Source of the DNA: Ursus arctos
Lineage: Eukaryota > Chordata > Mammalia > Carnivora > Ursidae
Assembly: GCF_023065955.2 (NCBI RefSeq)
Contig: NW_026623008.1
Span: 23,742,001-23,806,000 of the forward strand
Direction of reading: 5' to 3'
DNA: 64,000 bases
Shown here one piece after another: positions 1 through 11,400 of this stretch. Numbering within the stretch: position 1 is the stretch's first letter; the number at the start of each line of letters is the position of its first letter. The notes beneath the pieces are model-generated. The model was not told the DNA's origin, searched no databases, and saw only the letters and a program-made list of their open reading frames with translations. The position numbers and the translations under genes are program-made.

Positions 1-326
1 CCACAGAGTCTCATTTAGGACAGGGGGAAGGGAGTCTGGAATTCCAATAAGCATCCCAGGAGGCTCTGAAGGGGCTGGTCCGTGGGCTGGCCGGGGAATG
101 TGCTGCTCCTGCCACACGTGACTTCTGTACCTACACCAGGAATTCCCATCAGTCCAGGCACACATTTCCTGGTTGGTTCAGCCTATCCTCAGCACGTACA
201 GACACGGTGTGCATGCCCTATACTTCCACGGGTGCCAGGTCTCTCCAGTGCTCACAGAATGGCCAGATGGTCCCCAGAGGCAGGACAGGACCTGCTACTT
301 GCCCATCACCTCTCACTATCTCTTAC

Positions 327-405
327 CTTCTTCCTCCTCCCAGCCAGGCTCTTCGGAGATGCTCTGTTCTGCCCGTTGCTTCAGGGCATCCCTCCGGGCC
401 TGCTC
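327..405 (-). CDS. BSDC1: BSDC1 coding exon 8
   Basis: 79 bases between a CACTCAG acceptor and a GTAAGA donor. It encodes EQARRDALKQRAEQSISEEP (residues 200-219) and the start of an acidic Glu run, ending one base into a codon. The next exon is not found in bases 1-326, so it lies outside the window. Confidence 0.92.
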
Positions 406-3400
406 CTGAGTGTGGGGGGAAAAGATGGCCAGAAGCAGTCAGGGCATGCTCTTCCCAGACCCCAGCCCTGACCCCAGAGCTCTTGCCCCTTCTTCCCTCA
501 ACAAAACCCAGCTTACTTCCCCAAGGGCTGAGTGGAGGGCCTCCCCAGGCCAGGCCAGCATACCTGCTCTAGCTGATGGACTTTATAGAAATACCGATGC
601 CAGAATTCCGAATGGGAAACAGCTGCTGGGACCTGGAGGAAGGCAACAGTGGAGATGAGACTTTGGGGGTGGTTGTGTAGGGTTTGTGTCCCCAGCCTTA
701 TCAGCCTGCCCCAGCTACTCTGGGTTTCAGATGTGGTTAAGTAGCTGAGCAGTTTTTCTCAGAGCACTTACACCCTCCACCCCCAGACCCACCTTCTTGG
801 CCCAGCTTGGCCAAGGAGGGAGAAAAGAATTCCCATCAGGCTTTGCTGGCCCTTCCATTTCTCACATGACTGCCAGAAACCTGACAAATCAACTATACCC
901 ATGTGGATTCTTGGCTCAGGACCTGGCTGGTCTGGCTCTCGAGGGTCTCTGACTGCTCTCTGGGCCAGGTGACTCTGCGGTGACTCTAGATATGTCTCTC
1001 CCACCTCCCGACACCTGAAACCGAAGGTGGGTGAGGTCCTGCCAGCTGGGTCCTCACCATCTTGGTGTAGAGTGCCCGGATGGAGGGGCTGCCTACGAGG
1101 AGCTCTGAGATCTCCCCCTTCTTCTCCTCCAGGCAGAACTGGGAAAGCCAGGCATCAAACAATTCCGGGGGCCCTGCAGAGGGACAGACACTGATGGTCA
1201 GTTTCCTGGGTCTGGAGAGAGAACACTGGGCCTACAGAAGACACACCTAAGTCTGGACATGGACAGTGAGGAAAGCTTAAGGTTTTTTCAAAGCCATTTG
1301 GCCAAAGGTGGGGGGTCAGGAAGGGTGATGGGGTAGGTAGGCCCCACTGGTATCATGGCAAGGCACTGAAAAGTGATCTCTAGAACGGGCTGCAGTCTGC
1401 ATGTGCTCACATTCCTGCTTGCTTTTTAGCCCACTACACTTGGCTACTGAATCCCCTCCTCTCTGAAACCGCTATTCTCAGGTCCCCAGGGGCCCCATGT
1501 TTCCGTCTAAAGGCTATTCTCTGCCCTCACTCATGTGACCAATCCAGCTTCTGATCCTGGGAGCCGCTTGTCCTCGTGAATGCCCTCTTCTCTCCTGGCT
1601 TCTTGGGCTTTTGTGATTTCCCATCGGAGTCTTCAGTGGGCTCCTCTTTTCCTTTCCTTATCTCTTCTCGTTCTCTGTTTTCTCCTCAGAAAAGCTCCAC
1701 TAAACAACAAGTCTCAACCTCTCCCTTCCCCCAACAACTCCTCAGTCTGTCTTGGCAGCCCCAGCTACATTGCTGGGCTCCAGATCCAGGGGTCCAGGGA
1801 TCCCCTGGACACTTCTACCTGCTTAAGCGCAGCAAACCCATGTGTGCTCGTTTTCTTCCCTCCCAAGCTGTCCCACCTAGTTATCCACCAGAGCTCTGGG
1901 TGCCCTCCTGGACTCCCCCTTTATCGGATCACTCTGGATTCCACTTCCTCAGTGTGCATATGCACACCATCCTCTTCATTCCACCTGCTACTCCCGAGGT
2001 TCTGGCCTTCCCTCTGACGTGGGGATTCCTACCAAGCTTCCTACCCAGTCTGCCCATCTTCTGTCTTTCTCTATTTTATCCTTTACAACCATGCTTGACG
2101 ACGCTTTTACGAAATGCAAAATCTAATCACCCCAGGCCTCAAAACCCTTCAGTAGTTCACTAGGGAGAGCTTTTATTTTTATTATTATTTTTATTTTTAT
2201 TAAGTAAACTCTACGCCCAACATGAGGCTGAAACTCATGACCCTGAGATCAAGAGTTGCACGCTCCACTGAATGAGTCAGGCAGACAGGTACCCGTCTAG
2301 GGAGGGCCTTTCTTAAAGATTTAATTTATTTTAGAGAGAAAGAGAGAGAGCATGAGCAAGTGAGCAGCCGGGGGGGGGGCAGGGAGGACAAAGGGGGAGG
2401 GAGAGGGATAAGCAGAATCCTCTTTGACTCTTTGGTCTCAGGACCCTGATCTCATGACCCTGAGCCAAAACCAAGAATAGGAGGTCAACCAACTGAGCCA
2501 CCCAGGTACCCCTAGGGAGGGCTTTTTAAGCTGCGTCCAAGGATGGGCTTCAGAGGGTCAAAGAATTCCCCTACTGCATTATAAAATTTTGTGGAGAGAG
2601 GGCTTGTCATTATCAATGGATTTTTAAAGACCTCTGTGACTAAAACAAGGTCAAGAACCACTACCTTGAGGCATTTCGAACAAAATTCAAACTGCTCAGT
2701 CTGGCACCCAAAGCCCTTCCGACCTGGCCCCCACCAGCAGCTCTCTGCCTCCTTCCCCCACATGCACCTCTCAGCCTTCCCCAGGGTAGAAGCTTCACAT
2801 GTCCTGTTGCCATGCTTGAATGACCTTCCCCCACTGATAAAAGTAAAATTAGTTTACTTCTTTTTTCTTTTTTAAGTAGGCTCCATGCCCAGTGCGGGGC
2901 TTGAACTCACCACCCCGAGATCAAGAGTCGCATGCTCCGCTGACTGAGTCACCAGGTGCCCCAAAATTAGTTGACTTCTAATTCATCCTTAAAACCTCAA
3001 TCTGAGTGTCACATCCTGGGTTCCCCAGGTCGGGCTGGGTGCTTCCCTCCTGGGGTCTGTGGAAGCAGCACTCCATCCCTACTAGCATTGCTTTATCCAC
3101 AGTTTCCCGTTTCTCTTTCCTAACAGCAGGTTCCTGGAGGTCTGGACTGGGGTGAGGGTTTGACTAATTTCTGAGCTCCAGTTCCCAGCCTGGGGCTTGC
3201 TGCATGGCAGGGGCTCAGCCAACAAATGCCAAAGGGAAGGCAGGCAGGGCAGCAGGGCGGGGATGGGGCCTGAGCGGAGGATGAGGGAGTGGAGCAAAGT
3301 CCTTGCAGACTGGGATGAACACAGTCCAGGCTCAGGGAGGAAAAGGGACTGTCAACCCATCCCACCATATGTAAGGCACACTCTAGCCCCACTCTGGTCC

Positions 3401-6400
3401 CTCTGCACAGGGGGTGCTGGGCCAGTGCTATCAGAGATAAACAGGGTGCTCATCCTAGACCCCCTTGGTCTCCCTTCCCCGCAAGCCTGTCCCCTCACAG
3501 CTACCCCCTCACCATCTGGTTCATTGCAGTAGGTTGCCGGGTCTGACTGCAGGCTATAGAGGCGAGCCTGTAAGAAACAAAGAACAGAAATTCTGGAGTG
3601 CTAGGTGGCGAAAACATCTCCCCTCGGACAGCACACCCTATCATTGTTGTTAATTGAGATGCTTTGAAGATATCCCTCTCCTATACATTTATTCCCATTC
3701 AAAATCTCAACCCAGCTTCTCCCCTGATAGCTGCCAGACCCTCGGGGCACTTATCAGCTCACCCTACTGGCTAGAGAAGGAAGCACTAGGCTAGGAGTGC
3801 AAAATGAGGCTTCTAGAAAAATAGTCTTTCCCCTAGTACTCTACCTTGGGAACTAAGAAAATACAGTGTAAGCAGACTATACAATTGTATGCATAAAATG
3901 CTTTTGAGTTATGTGAAACTTGAAAAATGTTAGTTCAAATATATTAATAAGTTCAAATTTATGGACAAATTTTGAAGTAATTAAGCTCCCCCAAGTTAAA
4001 ACCATTCATCAAGAATTTAAGATTTTTTTCTTTTTTTAAAAGATTTTATTTATTTATTTGAGAAAGAGAGAGGCACAGCACAAGCAGTGGGGAGGGGCAG
4101 AGGGACAGGGAGAAGCAGACTCCCCACCAAGCAGGGAGCCTGATGTGGGGCTCAATCCCAGCATTCTGGGATCATGACCTGAGCCGAAGGCAGATGCTTA
4201 ACTGACTGAGCCACTCAGGCTCCCCAAGAATTTCTTAATTTCATAGCCAGTCTGCCAAATGAATTATCTGCTGTGTTCCCGTTAAGGCCACAAGAGTGAC
4301 ACACAGAAAACCTCACCTTCCTTCCTCAGTATTATGTGAAGCAAGGGCTGGCTGTCTGCATTAGAACTTCATCGAGGGGCTTTGTGATTCACTGCTGTTA
4401 CCATTTAAAATCCTACAATTTAAGAAATTTCACACTTCCACTCAAATGGTCACTAAATGGTGGTACTGACACCAGTGCTGAAAGATAATTCTTGAAAAGT
4501 CATTATGTTTGGAATGGAAATTCAATGTGGTAAAATGCTATGAAGTCCAAAGTGCTGTGACATCACACTGTGAATTTAGGAGAAAACACTCCATGAACTC
4601 TAAGAAGTAATGCCGAGAAGATAAAATGTCTAAGAAATATCCAGCCACTGTTGTTGATCTAGGTGCTTTGAAGACATCCTCCCCCCATGCATTTATTCCC
4701 ACTGGAAATCAGCCTAACCCCAGTGCGGACAGTATCATGTCCGTACAGCATTCCTTCTTAGGGCTGAAAGCTCAAAGGAGTCCAAACGTGCAACGCTAGG
4801 GAAACGACTGAATAATGACGCTACCTGCACTTGCAAGAACGTAAAGACATTAAGATTATGGTGATTAAGAAAGATGCTAATATTTTTTATAATTTTTTTT
4901 CAGCAGGTTATAAAATTGCATGTATAAAGTGCCTTTTTGGTTAAAAAGAAAAAGTCCAAACTATCTTTACCAATGCTCATAAACAAAAAGCAGTAACAGG
5001 TTAGACACCAACGAGAAATCAGTGATTCTCTTTGAGGGATGGGATTATGGACTTAGGAGCCATTACCTTCGAGCTCAGTACTCTCCAATTCAGTCATAGC
5101 CATATACTTATTTTCTGGCTTTCGTGAGTGGCTTTGGAAGCCAGAACCCGGTGCTGTTAGGCACCTGCAGGGGAGGCTGCTAATAAATACCTTGGTGCCA
5201 TCGTAGGGCTCAGCTGTGCCGGAGGGCGTGCCCATCAGGGTGATGACATCGCAGTCTATGGTTTTGTCCGGTGAGGGAGCAAAGGTATCGGAGATCACCC
5301 CTAGGAAGTCAGACAACCCCTTCTTCATTTTCTCTGTTGCCCCCGAGGAGCCTTCGGTCTGCAGAGAGAAGGGGGCAGAGGAAACAGGTGGCCCAGGAGC
5401 AGGCTGCAATCTAGGGGATGGGGGTACCGAGGGGTGAAGCATCAGGGGCAAAAGTGTGAGCCATGTGTGGGGACCAGGGAAGCACTCAGGGCCTCTCACC
5501 CCATCTCTGGGGTTGGAGAAGGACAGAAGTAGCCAAGTCCCCGTATACCAGATGGGGATGTGGCACAGGGACCCGGTAGGCCTGGATAAGTCAGAGCAGA
5601 ACTCTCTGACTCGTTGTTTCATAAAAATTTCAAGGCCAGTCAGGCTGATCAAAGACTGGCAGGAGAGGAAGTGCGCCATACACACTCTGTGGGGAAGCAG
5701 ACGTTCGGGTCGAGTGCTGGGAAAGGTACTAGTTTTGGCGACCTAAACCTCTCTGAGTCTGTTTCATGATCTGTAAAATGCAGATAAACAGACTTCCTTC
5801 AGAGGGCGGCTGTGACAAATAAAAAAGATAAGGCATGTACAATGCCTGGCACACGACAGACATTTACCGAACAGCAGTACTGTAGTATTACAATTTCATC
5901 ATCATCGTTGTTCCCGAAGTAGAACATTTCGTACAAGAGGCTGGGGAAATATGGGCAGGATGAGAACAGGTAGCCCTGCCTAGAGGCAAACTGGGGACCA
6001 CTGAGGGCCAATGTACGGGGCAAGTGGGACACCAAGCTTGGGCCACACTGGTCAGAATGGCCTCGAAGCAAAGCAGAGATGGGATGCTGATAGGGCCAGG
6101 CCCTAAACCTCGTGGAAACCATAATATTTACTCCTGATGAGGTCATCCAGGCATTTTACACCTGGAATCTACCAGGGTGCTGGCACAGGTGGCACTGGCA
6201 CGTGGCACAGACACGCAGTCACTTTGCTGAATGAAGAAAAGGAATGAATAAATGGGAGAAACGAGTGGCATCTGTGCTACTGGCTGGACTCTGGCGGATC
6301 AGCAGGGTTACTCCCTGTCATCCATGCTCATCAGCAGCTGTGATTAGCAGGCAGATGGTATTTTACAAGAAGAGGCAACCAAATAAGGTTGGTTGAAAGA

Positions 6401-8368
6401 ACTCCGAAACATGTTTCTCATAACATGGCCTCTAATCACAAGGCCACTGGTTCAGCTGGTGATCAAATGAAGAAAGTGCAATTGTCCCAATACGAAAGGA
6501 GGAACTGTTCATACAAAACCTGGATATTATACTTCATCAGAAGCTTGAGATTTGCAGGCACAGCCAACCATACACAACTTTCACTTTTCACACTGACTTT
6601 AGAATCCAACTCCTCTCTCACCAGAAGATTCTGCTACACATCTTTGATTAAGGAAAAACAGGGCCAGTAAGAATATTAAGTTGGCACAACCTTTCTGGAG
6701 GTAGTTTTGCAATAGATAGTAAAAGGCCTAAAACTGTACTCACCCTATGATTTTATTATAGTATTTTATTATAAAGAAAATATGAAGGGCAAAGATTTAG
6801 CAATCAGAATGTTTACTGTGGCTCTGTTTATAGTACCAGAAAAAAATGCAATAGGAAACTAGGAACTGGTTGAATCTACAGACCAAAATAACAGGCCATT
6901 TATGAGGCTGGAGAGTGAGGTCTGCAATGATTAAATCAGAAAGTAGTTATAAAACATGATATTCAGTTGATTCCCGTTCTGAAAAAAAAGTGGACCTACG
7001 AAACAAATCCCCAAATATTAACAGTCCTTATCTCTGGGAGATGGAATTCTGGGTGTCTCTAGGTCTTCTTCTTTTTCTTACATGTATTTTCTACACTGTC
7101 TACAAAGAATGACTTTGCAAACAGGAAAACATTTGTTAAAACAATACAGAAATGGGAAAGCCTATTAATACTTATTCTACGTAGCCTGTTTGCTCGACAG
7201 ACACAATTCTCTCCAAGTGGGAGCCTACGGGGAGAAACAATCACTTAACAGTAGAAAGGTTGGGGCCCAGGGCAGGTCAGGCTGTGAGGGACAGTCACTC
7301 AGAGGGTGGAGGCAGTACTCACAGCGAGCTTCTCCTTGACCACGCTGGCCGTGGCCGCAATGGTGCAGGCCGTGTCATGCTGCACCACCTGCGTGAACTC
7401 TGTCAGGTCTCGCTTCATGAACTCCAAGGCTTCGGAGGACTATGGGAAGACAAGAGAAGGACGACAGAGCCAGCTGGCTCCACCGCCCTTCGTTCCTGTT
7501 TCCTGGGCTTCTTCCGTCTCAGACAGACACATGGAAAACTCAGGTGATGTGGGAAGCCCAGGCAGAGAAACAATGCTTGCTTGTCCCAAGTCCATGACCT
7601 GGGATTACTGAATAGCAGCATACAGAGGGACTTCCTGCTGCTCTGAGAATGGGGACAAGTCTTAGCCCTGGCACTTAGAGGCTCTGTGGCCACAAGTAAC
7701 TCTCATCTAGTCTCAATTTTCTGTAAAATGAGGGAGGCGGCCCATGTCAGTGGTTCAAGAGCAGGCTGGGGAAGGGGGCACATGTCATCTGGAAACAAAA
7801 GAGAGTCAGACGCGTTGCTCTGATATGCTTTAAGTCATGACGTTTGTTTCAACTTTCAAATAACATGAAGAAAAGGTGTGTGAATTTTTATCAAAGGGAA
7901 GTGTTTCTACTTTTACTTTTTTGTACAGGGAGATTCAGTTAAAAGAGGAGGCAGTATGTGAAATTATGTGTCTGAAAAGTTTAATGAACATGTCGCATTA
8001 GTTCAGAAAGCATTTATGAGTGATTCATGACAATTTAATACCAGTAAAAAGGTGTGTGATTTTTACATTCAACAAAGGGGATGTTGAGAGAAATACTGGA
8101 TTGGTTTCTCTCCGAGGGGTTCTTGGTTCTACCACTCCAGGATTCTATTCATCCGTAGGGCAGAATGGATATTTCTTCTGCTGAACTGACCTGCCACTCA
8201 CCCTGCACTCTGACGGCGTGAGACAGCAGGCCCTCAGCTCCAGTCTGAGTCTTGCCCTGCTTTGTTTCACCCTTACTCACTCTGGGGGACCTTCCCAGAC
8301 TACCTCTGTGGTCGCCCTGGCAAGCCTTCTCATTTTACACATGGATAATCGGCTGCTGGATAATCGGC

Positions 8369-8414
<46 letters not shown>

Positions 8415-11400
8415 GCATTTTGGAGAGTTCTGGTGGTTTTTTTCTTTGGGGAAGGGCCTGTCTAGTTTTCAGCAGCCTGGGATGTCTCTGGATGGGGCAG
8501 TGTCATCTATCAGCCAGAAGCTTCTCTGAGAGGGGAATCGCGTCTCCATTTTAGACTCGGGACTCCTTAATTGGGGTGGAGGGATCATTTACTAATTCGC
8601 TCTCCATCCACTCTGCCAACACCTTGGTCTAGGCCAACCTGCTCTGTCAAATGGACTCCTTGCAGGGTACATCAGAGACCTCTACTACCCTGTCCTTGTG
8701 ACACTGCTGGGGGCTTTGGAAGTCAGGGCGGACCAGGCTGCCCCTGCTTCACAGTCTTCAGTGCTTACACAGTATCCTATGAGCAAGTATAAAATCTTTA
8801 CCTTCACTTCCAAAGCCCACCTAATCTCACCTCTGGCAGACTCTCATCCCCTACCACTGTGTCTCTCACGAGCTCTAGCTGGCTTTCCCCAAGTTTCTCA
8901 AATGCTCTAGCACCCTCCCTATCTTCAGGAGGTCTGAACACACGATTGTAATTCTTGGAAACACATACGTGAACAGACACAACGAATGAACCCCCTCACC
9001 TGGTTAACTCTGATTCTTCCTTAAATGTCACTTCCCTAGAGAGGCTTCCCGGATGCCACCTCAGATTAGGTTGGCTCCCTGCTTCCCAGGGCACCTGCAT
9101 GTTCTCTAACATTTGTCATGCTGTAGACTTATGATTACCCGTTCAATAGCTAGCTTCCTGGATAAACGGAGCTCTGTGAACATACAGCCCGTGTTTTTTG
9201 CTCACTGATGCTTTCCCAGTATGTGACACAGAACCTGGCATAGAGTAGGTGCTCAAAGAATGTTTGCTTGTTAAATTTACACGTACGAGGGCAAATTTTA
9301 ATTATATAACCACTGCCATGATGATTTGATGAATGACTGTCTCCCTCACTAGACTGCGAGCTCTGAGGGGACCAATATGAACAGACATGGTGCCTGCCCT
9401 CAAGAAGGTCATCATCTACCGGGCGAACTGCTCACGTAACAGTGTCAATGTACAAGAGCAGAGTGGTGACCAGTGTTTTATCAGGAAGTTGCAAAGACTT
9501 GGTGAAGGGAAGCCTGGACTGAGCACCTAGAAGAACGAGCAGGAGTTGGTAAAGGAAGCTGGGGCACGGCAGGGCACAGGGTTTACTGAGGCCTCTGAGC
9601 ATTTCTGTCCTGAACATTCAAGATAAAGCAGAAGTAGTTTGGAAGAAAGCTGGAAAGGCTGCCAAGGGCAACGATGGTGGGTGATGGGGAGCCACCAAGA
9701 GTTGGAAGGAGGTGGGACATGATAAGATCTGCATTTTTCGTAGGTCACTCCAGTGACTGGCCTGGAGTACCACGGATAGATCCAAAAGTGACAAGATTAG
9801 AAGACGGAGGAGAACAGTCAGGAGGCTGCTGTTAAGAGTTCAGAAAAGGCAATGAAAGAATATGAATAAGGATAGTGCTGGTCAGGATGAAAGGATAGGA
9901 CTGATTCAAGAAATATTAGGCAAAAATGGTAGATTTAGGGATTAAACAGATGCAGGAGAATCAAGGAAGAGCCACTGGCTGCTAACCTAGGTGACTGGGT
10001 AGACACAGTGCTCCCAGCTTAGACAGAAATGCAGAAGGGGGAGCAGGCTTAGAAAGAGGATGATGACAGTGATTTTGGTCACGCAGAATGTGTGATGACA
10101 GTGGGTTATCCGGGATAGTTGTCCAGCAGGAGTTATTCTCAAACATTAAAGCTCAGAGAAAAGGACCAGGAATCACACTATCATGAAAATGGAGGAGGTC
10201 ACCCAGGAAGCGTTTGTAGAGTGAACAGAGCAGTGAGCTGAGGACAAGACCCCTCAAACACCACACCTGTAAGGGAAGCCATGAAAGAGTCAGGAAAGAA
10301 AAGTCTGGCGATGTGGAGAAGTGAGAGAGAAGCCTGCCACAAAGCCAAAGGAGTAGAGTTTCAAGAAAGAGGGAGTGATCACTAGTGTCAAATGCAGCCG
10401 AAAGGCCCAGGAAGATAAGGGCTGAAAACCACCCGCTGGATTTGGCACGTGGTAGGTGAAGTTGAGTGTGTTTACAGATAAGCTTACATGGGGCAGCTGC
10501 AGGGATGGGGAGGGAGTTATGAGAGGTCATGCTGCTGACCTCAAATATAAAAAGTAGGAGGCGAGGGTGTCTCCTAGAGGTAAAAGAGGAAGTAGCTGAA
10601 AGGACCACTGGAGGGAAGAGTTAGGTTTGGGGTAAGTTTCAGAAGATAAGGGGAAGAAAAGCAAATCAGAGAATGAAAAAGCTTGCTGGGGGTGGGGGTG
10701 CTCAGGCCTAAATAAGCTTGGGCAATCTGTGGTTGGACCAAAGAGCAATGACTTTCTTTATCAGTGTCTCTGGGTAAATGCAAACACACACATACACTAT
10801 AGGAGGCGATAAGGAGCAGAGAAAGATCAATTATAGCACCATCTCAGCACTGTAGTGTCTAGGGCAATGTATGCTAAGGGGTGCAAGGGAACTGAGGGTC
10901 CTGGGAACTGAGTAGTCTAGATGGAGCCAGGATGGGTGCAGGCAAGGCCAGAAAAGCACTGAAAGACCAAGGAAAAAAATGGAAGTAAAAATGGACTGAT
11001 GGTGTTTAAGAGGTTTCCCCAGCACCCTCCTCAGTTTAATTAATTTACTGATGCTTATATACTACTTACAGTGTGCTAAGTATTGTTCCTGGTGCTTTAC
11101 ACACATTATTATTTAATCCTCACAACAGTATTATCAGGTAGGTGTTATTAGTACTCCCATCTTGCAGATGAGGAACTGAAGCCTAGAGAGGTTAAATAAC
11201 TTGCCCAAATCCATATAACGGTAACTAGCTGAGAGGGACATTAAGTCCCCTCTTTCTGAATGGGGAATGGTCAAAGGCAGAAACAACATCCACACCCTTG
11301 CTTCAAACAGAGAGCTCCCCAAAAACAAAGATAGAAAGCTAACCAACTATCTATTTTTCATGAGTTATGGTAAGACCCGCCTTGAGGAAAACACACAGGA

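Larger units (their letters stand above)
1390..3060 (+). repeat. L2 (LINE2) fragments in BSDC1 intron, interrupted by three SINEs
   Basis: Pyrimidine-rich plus-strand sequence typical of decayed L2 (for example the CTGCTCAGTCTGGCACCCAAAG segment, then ATCCTTAAAACCTCAATCTGAG). CAN-SINEs at 2174-2297, 2312-2512 and 2861-2962 split it. The 195-residue ORF at 1576-2163 is part of this repeat. It lies in the intron between exons 5 and 6. Confidence 0.55.

Noticed and set aside
1576..2163. 195-codon plus-strand ORF in a BSDC1 intron
   Set aside because: Falls in L2-like sequence and ends at a SINE; no conserved domain seen.
5053..5685. 210-codon minus-strand ORF
   Set aside because: It contains BSDC1 exon 4 (5191-5358) but extends into both introns; only the spliced part is supported.
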